NCBI GenBank assembly: GCA_050309735.1
Contig: JBNRMS010000017.1
Coordinates: 17,485-81,484, forward strand
DNA: 64,000 nt
Direction of reading: 5' to 3'
Source of the DNA: UMGS1002 sp050309735
GTDB lineage: Bacteria > Bacillota > Clostridia > Oscillospirales > CAG-272
Part shown: piece after piece, positions 8,046-15,937 of the stretch
Position numbering within the stretch: position 1 is the first letter of the stretch
How the letters are laid out: each line of letters begins with the position of its first letter
Program-made: the position numbers and the translations under genes
The notes under the pieces: model-generated
What the model was told of the DNA's origin: nothing
The model's input: only the letters and a program-made list of their open reading frames with translations
The model's database searches: none

Positions 8046-9242
8046 ATGAATTCAAGCAAGGCTATCCTATTCCTGACTGTCCTGTTGCTCCTCTTGCTTT
8101 GTCTGACGGGTTGCGCTAAATCCGAGTTCAGGGCACTTGTGGTAAGAGTTTCGGCAGACTCTGTTTTAGTAATCCCCGAGACCGGCAGCCCGCCGACAGG
8201 CTCGGCTGACCTTATCAGTTTCAGCACCGCCGGGCTTGGCCTCACGCTCAGGGCCGGTCAGATAATCCTGATAGAGTATGACGGGGCCGTTATGGAATCC
8301 TATCCCGGGCAGATAAGGGCGAGCGGGGTGAAGATAATCGGCGAGGCCGGGGCGCTGCCGATTGAGAAATTGACCGAGATGATCTGGGCGCCGCCGGCTA
8401 ATTCCGAGGACGCAAAGCTGACCTTTGGGCTCGGCGGCAGGTTTTCAACCATCTCCGAGACAGGGCCGGTATACTACGGACAATATAGAATCGAGCAAAT
8501 CACCGGCGGTGCGCCCGGCGAGGTCGCTCTCATAATCGAGGGCACAGGAAACAAGGATTACAACGGCACCCGAGGCGCAAGAATCGTTGAATATAACGAC
8601 ACTCAATATCTCTTTATCGGCGATAAGTTTTATTATGCCGCAGAAGAGTCGGCAGGCGTCGGCGAATCCACCGGATATGTCGTTGACAAACCTGTGATTT
8701 ATCTTTACCCCACCGAGCCGATATGGGTTAATGTCAGGCTTTTCTTTGACGGCCAACTGACTGCAACCATTCCCGAATATCCGGCCGGAGGCTGGGATGT
8801 TTTAGCGCAGCCCGACGGAACGATTATATCCCCCGACGGCATAAGCTATCCTTATCTTTTCTGGGAAGGGATGCCAAATCACCTGCTTGAGATAACGCAG
8901 GGATTTTGCGTCGCCGGGGAGGACACCGAGAGCTTTCTTCGCGAGAAACTCGCACAGCTCGGACTGATTAGTGCCGAGGCAGAGGAGTTTATCGAATTCT
9001 GGCTGCCTCGCATGCAGGGCAGCCCATATAACCTTATTCAGTTTCAGACAGACGATTACACCGACATGGCAAGGCTCAAAATCACTCCCGCGCCCGACTC
9101 GCTCCTGCGTGTTTTTATGACATACCAGCCAACCGTTTCATATGCCGAGATACCCGAGCAGGAGCTTGCCGGCTTTGAGAGACGCGGCTTTGCCGTTGTC
9201 GAATGGGGAGGGTGCGAGCTGCCGGCGTCGGCGAATGATTGA
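8046..9242 (+). CDS. Lipoprotein with conserved KPVIYLYP domain, function unknown
   Basis: 398 aa. Signal peptide with lipobox LTGC (Cys at residue 23). Residues about 25-105 form a small beta domain similar in layout to DUF3221-type proteins (ALVVRVSADSVLVIP then GQIILIEYDG). The C-terminal half, about residues 220-398, begins KPVIYLYPTEP and contains YLFWEG and a helical segment EEFIEFWLPRMQ. I recognise this KPVIYLYP module as a recurring domain in secreted proteins of Clostridia, but no activity is known to me. SD CGGAGGGAA 7 nt before ATG. Exported, membrane-anchored; role unknown. Confidence 0.8.
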   Translation: MNSSKAILFLTVLLLLLLCLTGCAKSEFRALVVRVSADSVLVIPETGSPPTGSADLISFSTAGLGLTLRAGQIILIEYDGAVMESYPGQIRASGVKIIGEAGALPIEKLTEMIWAPPANSEDAKLTFGLGGRFSTISETGPVYYGQYRIEQITGGAPGEVALIIEGTGNKDYNGTRGARIVEYNDTQYLFIGDKFYYAAEESAGVGESTGYVVDKPVIYLYPTEPIWVNVRLFFDGQLTATIPEYPAGGWDVLAQPDGTIISPDGISYPYLFWEGMPNHLLEITQGFCVAGEDTESFLREKLAQLGLISAEAEEFIEFWLPRMQGSPYNLIQFQTDDYTDMARLKITPAPDSLLRVFMTYQPTVSYAEIPEQELAGFERRGFAVVEWGGCELPASAND

Positions 9243-9370
9243 AGTGTGAGGGCGATTGTGGTGATATGAGCGGCATTGTGTTGTTGCGCTTGAAGTCCGC
9301 AATGACAGCGTGTCTTTGAGGTTGTACGGGGGCGCGATAGCAAAAAAGAGAGTATTTTTAGAACGATAGA

Positions 9371-9477
9371 TGTAGGGGAGCACAATGTGCTCCCGCCGCT
9401 TCCGGAATTATCGGAAACCGGCAAACATGATAAATGGATTATATCAAAAACAGGGGGAGCACATTGTGCTCCCCTAC
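9371..9477. repeat. Inverted pair of GTGCTCCC palindromes
   Basis: Two hairpins, GGGAGCAC-AAT-GTGCTCCC (9376-9394) and GGGGAGCAC-ATT-GTGCTCCCC (9454-9474), are inverted copies of one another over 23 bases and enclose about 57 bp. They lie between convergent genes. Similar short palindromic elements are common REP-like units in gut Clostridia. The rest of 9243-9594 shows nothing else. Confidence 0.7.
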
Positions 9478-9594
9478 GAATTTTTATTAAGTTTATGGCA
9501 AGCCGCGTGTTCCGTAAGAGTCTTTGCTGAATTTGCGGAAAGCCGCGCGTTTTGTGAGAAGATTGGCGTTTGGTATGAATTTTCCCTCAAGCCC

Positions 9595-10542
9595 TTATCT
9601 TTTTTGCGCGAGAGCCGAATAGCTCTCAGAAAAGCGGAGCTTGAAGTCGGCGTCGGGCATATCGTATCCGGCATCGAGCATCGCCTCAACTACGGCGCCG
9701 TAAACCGGGGGAACATCGGCAAGGATCATTATCGCACGGGGCGAGCTTCTCTCGCGCACCGATACAGAGTATTCAGGGAAGGCCGAGAAAAGTCCGCCGC
9801 CCATTACAACCTTGAACCCGCCCTCAAAATGCCGCTCGGCAGCGATTGTCAGCTCTGCGAGATTGTCGACGGCGGCATCATATATCTGCTCGCAGACGCG
9901 GTCTCCAAGTCTGCGCCCCTCAAAGACATTATGCGCCAGCGACGCGATAAATGGGCGACCGCCTCTGTAAATTTCTTTAAGGCGGTTTGCCGGGTGGTCG
10001 CCCAGCTCTTTTGTGATCATTTCGGTAAGTATTGTGGGCTCGCCCCGCCCGTCGTATTCGCGGAAAATCATCCGAAGGGCCTCGCGCCCCAGAACAAACC
10101 CGCTGCCTCCGGTGTCAATAAGATAGCCCTTTCCGCCGATGTGCATGGGCTGTTTGCCCGCAATTCTTATATATAGCGTTGCCCCCGTGCCGGCAATCAT
10201 GCCGCAGCCGTCCTCAGTCCCGAGCATACTTGAGACAAGATTCGGTCCGTCGTCATATATCCTTATGCTGCGAGCAAGCCCCTTGGGGGCAAGAAAATCG
10301 TATAAGTATCCGCCGAGGTGGCAAATTCCGGCAATCCCGCCGTTAATGGCGGTTATCTCCTCGGGGAAGCCGGCGCGCACCCGCTCGATGGCCCCGTGAA
10401 TTCTCGCTATTGCCTCATCGGTTCCTATGTCAAGTCCGTTAGCTCCCTTTGATATGTCGCGGCGGTGAACTCTTCCGGTATTGTCGAGTAGAATTGTGTC
10501 GGTTTTGGAGCCGCCTGAGTCGATGCAGATAAAATAATCCAT
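9595..10542 (-). CDS. BadF/BadG/BcrA/BcrD-family kinase, GlcNAc-kinase-like
   Basis: 315 aa, ASKHA fold. The phosphate-1 motif CIDSGGSKTDTILLD is at the N-terminus; a second phosphate motif, MIAGTGATLYIR, and an adenosine motif, KVVMGGGLFSAF, follow. Family members phosphorylate N-acetylglucosamine or related hexosamines; others are dehydratase activators, but the Cys cluster typical of activators is absent. ATG at 10542 follows GAGGTGG at 6 nt. It diverges from a GH109-like gene, so an amino-sugar salvage role is plausible (inference). Confidence 0.85.
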   Translation of the reverse strand: MDYFICIDSGGSKTDTILLDNTGRVHRRDISKGANGLDIGTDEAIARIHGAIERVRAGFPEEITAINGGIAGICHLGGYLYDFLAPKGLARSIRIYDDGPNLVSSMLGTEDGCGMIAGTGATLYIRIAGKQPMHIGGKGYLIDTGGSGFVLGREALRMIFREYDGRGEPTILTEMITKELGDHPANRLKEIYRGGRPFIASLAHNVFEGRRLGDRVCEQIYDAAVDNLAELTIAAERHFEGGFKVVMGGGLFSAFPEYSVSVRERSSPRAIMILADVPPVYGAVVEAMLDAGYDMPDADFKLRFSESYSALAQKR

Positions 10543-10615
10543 GAAAACCACCTCTTTTTTATTAATAAATCCGAGATAAATAAAAGTCCTGAGCCGCCTG
10601 ACTTTGCTTGTGTGA

Positions 10616-10802
10616 ATTATATCATAGTCGCAAGTGAATTTCTCCCGTGCGCTTCTTTACCGTTGCGACATCGCAGCTTTCGAAGAAAGCTGCCCGCGTG
10701 CATATTATATCATAGACGCAAGTGAATTTCTCCCGTGCGCTTCTTTACCGTTGCGACATCACAGGTTTCTCCGAAACCTGCCAATGTGCATATTGTATCA
10801 TC
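10616..10802 (+). repeat. Tandem MITE-like repeats R1 and R2
   Basis: Two copies of a unit with an 88-bp period (R1 from 10621, R2 from 10709). They share ATCATAGWCGCAAG, TGAATTTCTCCCGTGCGC and TTCTTTACCGTTGCGACATC, each followed by a distinct hairpin (CAGCTTTC/GAAAGCTG in R1; CAGGTTTC/GAAACCTG in R2) and GTGCATATTRTATCAT. A third full copy lies inverted at 31725-31822, with degenerate copies near 46265 and 46735. No coding capacity. Fills most of the 396-bp gap between two divergent genes. Confidence 0.85.
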
Positions 10803-10862
10803 TAATATAAAAAAAGTCAACCGAGATACGTTTAATCAAGCACCTCAAAATTTGCCGATGGC

Positions 10863-10891
10863 TTGAAATGTTATCTTGCTTGTGGTATAAT
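10863..10891 (+). promoter_or_regulatory. sigma-A promoter of GH109-like gene
   Basis: TTGAAA (10863-10868), 17-bp spacer, TATAAT (10886-10891); start codon 48 bp downstream. Confidence 0.8.
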
Positions 10892-10938
10892 GAGGGAAGA
10901 AAATATAAGTTTAAGCGTACGGAAAGGAATATTCATAT

Positions 10939-12174
10939 ATGAAGAAAATAAGATTCGCGGTGGTTGGTCTTGGAAACCGGGGCTGGGGACTTATGCGAAA
11001 GGCTATAATGCCTGTTGAAGGGGTTGAGATAGTCGGCCTCTGTGACCTTTATCCCGACAGAATTGAGAGGGCGGGCGAATATGTCGCTGAGAAAACCGGG
11101 AAGCGCCCCTTCGGGTGTACTGATTACCGCGAAATGCTCGTCGCAACAAAGCCCGACGCGGCACTTATCGCCACCGGGTGGGGGGCACATACCGAGATTG
11201 CGCTATTCTGCATGGAGCGCTCTATTGCCGCGGCGGTCGAGGTGGGGGGCGCTTATTCTGCCGACGAGTGCTGGAGCCTTGTCGACACCTACGAAAGAGT
11301 ACGCACTCCGATAATGCTGATGGAAAATTGCTGCTTCAACAAGGGAGAGCTGCTTGCGACGGCGCTTGCGCGCGACGGGCTGTTTGGCGAGATAGTCCAC
11401 TGCTCAGGGGCATACGCGCATGATCTGCGGCACGAAGTTCTCTCAAGTGAGGAAAACCGCCACTATCGCCTGCAATATTATAAGGATTACAACTGCGAGA
11501 ATTATCCGACTCACGAGCTCGGCCCGATTGCCAAGCTGCTCAATATAAACCGCGGCAATCGAATGGTATCGCTCGTCTCGGTGGCGAGCTCGGCGCGCGG
11601 CTTTGCCGAATATATAAGGAGCCGCCCCGACACGATAAACAAAAACCGCATCGGCGAGATATATCGGCAGGGTGACATTGTCAACACGCTTATCACCTGC
11701 GAGGGGGGAGAGACAATTTCTCTGCGGCTTGACACCTCGCTCCCCCGAACCTATAATCGCGAATTCACCGTGCGCGGCACTAAGGGAATGTACGAGATGG
11801 GCAACAACATGGTTTTTCTTGACGGCATGAAGGAATATTTTGACACCATGAAGGGATATCTCACCTATCAGGACAACGCGCGGGAGTATGAGGAGAAATA
11901 TCTGCCCGAGGAGTGGCGGAAGATGAGCGAGGAGGGGGCAAGGTCTGGTCACGGCGGGATGGATGGGGTTGAGTTCCGCGCGTTTTTTAGGGCGCTGAGA
12001 GAGGGCTGCGAGATGCCTATTGACGTTTACGACATGGCGGCATGGAAGAGTATAACATATTTAAGCGCTAAATCTATTGCCGAGGGGGGAGCACCGCAGG
12101 AGATGCCCGATTTTACGCGCGGGGCATACCGAAACAGGCCGCCGCGTGACGTAATTGACCTGTCTTTAAAATAA
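10939..12174 (+). CDS. Gfo/Idh/MocA-family protein, GH109-like glycosidase or dehydrogenase
   Basis: 411 aa. The N-terminal Rossmann domain (FAVVGLGNRGWGL) binds NAD(P). The central motifs MLMENCCFNKGELL, GAYAHDLRHEVL and YPTHELGPIAKLL match the pattern of GH109 enzymes, which cleave alpha-N-acetylgalactosamine by an NAD-dependent redox mechanism. Some homologues are simple sugar dehydrogenases. No signal peptide, so it acts in the cytoplasm, unlike most GH109 of Bacteroidota. AAAGG is 11 nt upstream of ATG. Divergent partner of the GlcNAc-kinase-like gene. Confidence 0.85.
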   Translation: MKKIRFAVVGLGNRGWGLMRKAIMPVEGVEIVGLCDLYPDRIERAGEYVAEKTGKRPFGCTDYREMLVATKPDAALIATGWGAHTEIALFCMERSIAAAVEVGGAYSADECWSLVDTYERVRTPIMLMENCCFNKGELLATALARDGLFGEIVHCSGAYAHDLRHEVLSSEENRHYRLQYYKDYNCENYPTHELGPIAKLLNINRGNRMVSLVSVASSARGFAEYIRSRPDTINKNRIGEIYRQGDIVNTLITCEGGETISLRLDTSLPRTYNREFTVRGTKGMYEMGNNMVFLDGMKEYFDTMKGYLTYQDNAREYEEKYLPEEWRKMSEEGARSGHGGMDGVEFRAFFRALREGCEMPIDVYDMAAWKSITYLSAKSIAEGGAPQEMPDFTRGAYRNRPPRDVIDLSLK

Positions 12175-12312
12175 AAATTTATTAAGCAAGACAAAAGTGC
12201 ACCAAAGCTATTTGCTTGGCGGCGACAAGACAGTGCGCCCGCCCCGTTTTCTTTAATTTGAGAGTCTTCTTGAGCGCCAAAAACAACAGGTTTTCCATTG
12301 ATTTGCGAGCCT

Positions 12313-12330
12313 TTGTTAATTATTTGTCAA
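12313..12330 (+). promoter_or_regulatory. Rex-like operator, distal
   Basis: TTGTTAA, 4-bp spacer, TTGTCAA. The left half matches the clostridial Rex consensus TTGTTAA-N4-TTAACAA exactly; the right half has two mismatches. It lies 80 bp upstream of the -35 of adhE. Confidence 0.55.
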
Positions 12331-12391
12331 ATATCACAAAAAGGCATATTAAACTAATTTAAAATACGGGATTTTAACATGTCGCACAATA

Positions 12392-12409
12392 TTGACAATT
12401 AATTAACAA
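12392..12409 (+). promoter_or_regulatory. Rex-like operator overlapping adhE -35
   Basis: TTGACAA, TTAA, TTAACAA. Right half is exact Rex consensus and the left has two mismatches that create the -35 TTGACA. Binding here would occlude RNA polymerase; Rex itself is encoded at 50845. Confidence 0.65.
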
Positions 12410-12420
12410 TAGGATATAAT
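12392..12420 (+). promoter_or_regulatory. Consensus sigma-A promoter of adhE
   Basis: TTGACA (12392-12397), 17-bp spacer, TATAAT (12415-12420): both hexamers perfect. The leader to 12498 is about 70 nt. Apart from this and the operators, 12175-12497 shows nothing coding. Confidence 0.9.
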
Positions 12421-12497
12421 GATGTCGGATAATAAATAATAATGTATCCGCACACATTTAAACTAAAAATCAAAATCCATGAAAGGGTGTATTTAAT

Positions 12498-15116
12498 ATG
12501 GAAAAACTGAACAGCACGCCTGTCGACAACATCGAGGCGCTCGAATCCGAGATAGCGAAAGTGCGCGCCGCCCAGAAAATCTTTGCCGGATTTAATCAGG
12601 AGATGGTAGACAAAATTTTCTTTGCCGCCGCCGTCGCCGCCAATAAAGAGCGGGTCTCGCTTGCAAAGCTTGCAGTCGAGGAAACCGGTATGGGAGTGGT
12701 TGAAGATAAGGTTATCAAGAATCACTATGCCTCCGAGTACATCTACAATGCATACCGCGATACCAAAACCTGCGGAATTATCGAGGAGGATAGTGCATAT
12801 GGCATCAAGAAGATTGCCCAGCCTCTGGGCGTTATCGCCGCAGTTATCCCAACGACAAACCCAACCTCAACCGCAATCTTCAAAATCCTGCTCGCGCTTA
12901 AAACGCGCAACGGTATTATAATCAGCCCCCATCCCCGCGCTAAAAAATGCACTATTGCAGCGGCAAAGATTGTGCTCAGGGCGGCTCTTGAAGCCGGCGC
13001 GCCCGAGGGCATTGTTTCGTGGATAGACACCCCCACGCTTGAGCTGTCAAATCTTGTTATGAAAGAGTCGGATGTGATTCTTGCAACCGGTGGCCCCGGC
13101 ATGGTGAAGGCCGCCTATTCGAGCGGCAAACCCGCCATCGGCGTCGGCGCCGGAAACACACCGGCCATTATAGACGACACAGCTGACATTAAGCTTGCGG
13201 TCAACTCGATAATTCACTCCAAAACCTTTGATAACGGCATGATTTGCGCGTCTGAGCAGTCGGTTATAGCGCTTGACGGGGTTTACGAGCAGGTAAAGAG
13301 CGAATTTGCCGCGCGCGGCTGCTATTTCCTCAATCCCGAGGAGATAGAGAAGGTCAGAAAAACCATCATAATCAATGGTGCGCTTAACGCTAAAATCGTC
13401 GGACAAGGGGCTCCTAAAATTGCCGCAATTGCGGGTGTTGAGGTTCCAGAGAATACAAAGATTCTCATCGGCGAGGTTGAGAGCGTTGAGCTTTCGGAAG
13501 AATTTGCGCATGAAAAGCTCTCGCCTGTTCTGGCGATGTACCGCGCAAAAGATATCGACGACGCCTTTACAAAGGCCGAGCGCCTGATTGCCGACGGCGG
13601 CATGGGTCACACTTCCTCAATATATATTAACGAGGCCACCGAGGGGGCAAAGCTCGACGAATTTGCCGCGCGCATGAAAACCTGCCGGATACTGGTAAAC
13701 ACCCCCTCCTCGCATGGCGGTATCGGCGACCTTTACAACTTCAAACTTACCCCGTCACTGACGCTTGGCTGCGGCTCATGGGGAGGCAACAGTGTTTCCG
13801 AAAATGTCGGCGTAAAGCAGCTGCTCAATATAAAAACGGTTGCCGAAAGGAGAGAAAATATGCTCTGGTTCCGCACACCCGAGAAGATTTATATCAAAAA
13901 AGGCTGTCTGCCGGTGGCTCTCTCGGAGCTTGGCGGCGTGCTCAACAAAAAGAAGGTCTTTGTTGTTACAGACAGTTTCCTTTATAAGAGCGGCATGATA
14001 AAGCCTGTCACCGACAAGCTTGACGAAATGTCGATAAGGCACACCGCTTTTTACAATGTCACCCCCGACCCGACACTTGCCTGTGCCATGGAGGGAGCGG
14101 CTATGATGAGCGATTTTGAGCCAGACTGCATAATCGCCGTCGGCGGCGGCTCGGCTATGGACGCGGCTAAGATTATGTGGGTTCTCTATGAGCATCCCGA
14201 AGTAAACTTTGATGACATGGCAATGCGCTTCTCAGACATCCGCAAGCGTATCTACACCTTCCCGAAGATGGGTGAGAAGGCCTACTTCATCGCCATCCCA
14301 ACCTCGGCCGGAACGGGCTCGGAGGTAACCCCCTTCGCGGTTATAACCGACGAAAAAACCGGAATCAAGTATCCGCTTGCCGACTATGAACTGCTTCCCA
14401 ACATGGCAATAGTCGACGCCGACCTGCACATGACAGCGCCGCGCGGGCTTACCGCAGCCTCGGGCATCGATGCGGTGACCCATAACCTTGAGGCATATGC
14501 CTCGATGCTTGCCACCGACTATACAGACGGACTTGTCCTTCGCAGCCTTAAAATGATATTTGAATATCTGCCCCGCGCCTATGATAACGGCGCAAATGAT
14601 AGCCTTGCCCGCGAGAAGATGGCAAACGCGGCGACAATGGCGGGAATGGCCTTTGCAAACGCCTTCCTTGGCATCTGTCATTCGATGGCGCACAAACTAG
14701 GCGCCTTCCACAACCTGCCTCACGGTGTTGCAAACGCGCTGATGATAGGCGAGGTGATTCGCTTCAACGCGGCCGAGGTTCCGGTTAAGATGGGCACCTT
14801 CCCGCAGTACGATCATCCGCACACACTTGCTCGCTATGCTGAGGTTGCCGATTATCTCGGTCTTGGCGGCGAGAGTGACGAGGATAAGCTTGAGAGACTA
14901 ATCGAGGCGATCGACGCGCTTAAAGAGAAGGTCGGAATCAAGAAGTCTATTGCCGAATATGGTGTTGATGAGGCGGATTTCCTTGAGCGGCTTGACCAGA
15001 TGACCGAGCAGGCCTTCGACGACCAATGCACCGGAGCAAACCCGCGCTACCCGCTGATAAGCGAAATCAAGCAGATGTACCTCAACGCATACTACGGAAC
15101 GCACAAAAAAGTTTGA
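12498..15116 (+). CDS. adhE: Bifunctional acetaldehyde-CoA/alcohol dehydrogenase AdhE
   Basis: 872 aa, full length. The N-terminal half reduces acetyl-CoA to acetaldehyde (catalytic Cys250 in GMICASEQSV). The C-terminal Fe-ADH half reduces acetaldehyde to ethanol: NAD-binding GGGSAMDAAK, and iron-ligand region with DAVTHNLEAYAS, GICHSMAHKLGAF and NLPHGVANA. It regenerates NAD+ during fermentation and typically assembles into spirosomes. Control by Rex (NADH/NAD+ ratio) is predicted from two operator-like sites upstream. SD AAAGGG. A small kinase gene follows after 20 bp and may be co-transcribed. Confidence 0.97.
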   Translation: MEKLNSTPVDNIEALESEIAKVRAAQKIFAGFNQEMVDKIFFAAAVAANKERVSLAKLAVEETGMGVVEDKVIKNHYASEYIYNAYRDTKTCGIIEEDSAYGIKKIAQPLGVIAAVIPTTNPTSTAIFKILLALKTRNGIIISPHPRAKKCTIAAAKIVLRAALEAGAPEGIVSWIDTPTLELSNLVMKESDVILATGGPGMVKAAYSSGKPAIGVGAGNTPAIIDDTADIKLAVNSIIHSKTFDNGMICASEQSVIALDGVYEQVKSEFAARGCYFLNPEEIEKVRKTIIINGALNAKIVGQGAPKIAAIAGVEVPENTKILIGEVESVELSEEFAHEKLSPVLAMYRAKDIDDAFTKAERLIADGGMGHTSSIYINEATEGAKLDEFAARMKTCRILVNTPSSHGGIGDLYNFKLTPSLTLGCGSWGGNSVSENVGVKQLLNIKTVAERRENMLWFRTPEKIYIKKGCLPVALSELGGVLNKKKVFVVTDSFLYKSGMIKPVTDKLDEMSIRHTAFYNVTPDPTLACAMEGAAMMSDFEPDCIIAVGGGSAMDAAKIMWVLYEHPEVNFDDMAMRFSDIRKRIYTFPKMGEKAYFIAIPTSAGTGSEVTPFAVITDEKTGIKYPLADYELLPNMAIVDADLHMTAPRGLTAASGIDAVTHNLEAYASMLATDYTDGLVLRSLKMIFEYLPRAYDNGANDSLAREKMANAATMAGMAFANAFLGICHSMAHKLGAFHNLPHGVANALMIGEVIRFNAAEVPVKMGTFPQYDHPHTLARYAEVADYLGLGGESDEDKLERLIEAIDALKEKVGIKKSIAEYGVDEADFLERLDQMTEQAFDDQCTGANPRYPLISEIKQMYLNAYYGTHKKV

Positions 15117-15135
15117 TGAATAAGGGGGAATCAGG

Positions 15136-15885
15136 ATGAAACTTGATAATATTATTGCAGAGAGAACCAACAAAACCATATACCGTGACGGCGATGCGGT
15201 GATTAAGGTCTTTGGCGAGGGTTTCGCCAAGTCGGATATTCTAAACGAAGCGCTCAATCAGGCGCGTGTAGAGGAAACCGGACTCAATATCCCGCGAATC
15301 CGCCAGGTTTGTATGACAGACGGGAAATGGGCGATAGTTTCCGACTTTATCGAGGGAGAGACGCTTGACAGTCTTATGGCCAAGAATCCCGAAAAAACAA
15401 ACGAATATCTGAATCTTTTTGTCGATATCCAGCTTCATGTACAGTCTAAAAAATCTCCCCTGCTTCCCCGCCTGCGCGACAAGATGTTCCGCAAAATTTC
15501 ACAGACCTCGCTTGACGCCACAACGCGCTATGACCTGTCAATGCGGCTTGAGTCTATGCCTAAGCACGACAAGCTCTGTCACGGCGACTTCAATCCCTCA
15601 AACATTATTATAAAGAGCGACGGCACGCCCTATGTTATCGACTGGTCACACGCCACTCAGGGCAATGCCTCGGCCGACGCCGCCCGAACCTACCTTCTCT
15701 TCTGGCTCGCGGGCGACTCTGAGAAGGCCGAAAAATATATGCGCCTCTTCTGCAAAAAGAGCGACACCGCCCGGCAGTATGTCGAGAAGTGGCTTCCTAT
15801 AGTCGCCGCCTCACAATCGGTCAAGGGCAATCCCAACGAGAGAGGACTTCTGCTCTCATGGGTGCATGTGGTTGATTATCAGTAA
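15136..15885 (+). CDS. APH/choline-kinase-family phosphotransferase
   Basis: 249 aa, protein-kinase-like fold of the aminoglycoside phosphotransferase (APH) family. The catalytic loop is CHGDFNPSNIII (HxDxxxxN) and the metal-binding Asp lies in YVIDWSHA. The N-lobe Lys is in DAVIKVFGEG. Substrates in this family include aminoglycosides, choline, homoserine and ribosylated compounds, and cannot be assigned here. SD GGGGG 7 nt upstream. It follows adhE by 20 bp and ends at a bidirectional terminator shared with the convergent Ca2+ ATPase. Confidence 0.85.
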   Translation: MKLDNIIAERTNKTIYRDGDAVIKVFGEGFAKSDILNEALNQARVEETGLNIPRIRQVCMTDGKWAIVSDFIEGETLDSLMAKNPEKTNEYLNLFVDIQLHVQSKKSPLLPRLRDKMFRKISQTSLDATTRYDLSMRLESMPKHDKLCHGDFNPSNIIIKSDGTPYVIDWSHATQGNASADAARTYLLFWLAGDSEKAEKYMRLFCKKSDTARQYVEKWLPIVAASQSVKGNPNERGLLLSWVHVVDYQ

Positions 15886-15900
15886 ATCTAATAAACAAAC

Positions 15901-15931
15901 AAACGCAGGGGCAGGATTGCCTCTGCGTTTT
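15901..15931. terminator. Bidirectional terminator between convergent genes
   Basis: 13-bp stem AAACGCAGGGGCA/TGCCTCTGCGTTT with 4-nt loop, T-rich on the plus side and, via AAACAAACAAA, on the minus side. Serves adhE-kinase (+) and the P-type ATPase (-). Confidence 0.85.
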
Positions 15932-15937
15932 CTCTGT

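Noticed and set aside
10616..10802. CRISPR array
   Set aside because: Only two units, directly adjacent, with no unique spacers and with internal hairpins; copies occur elsewhere singly and inverted.
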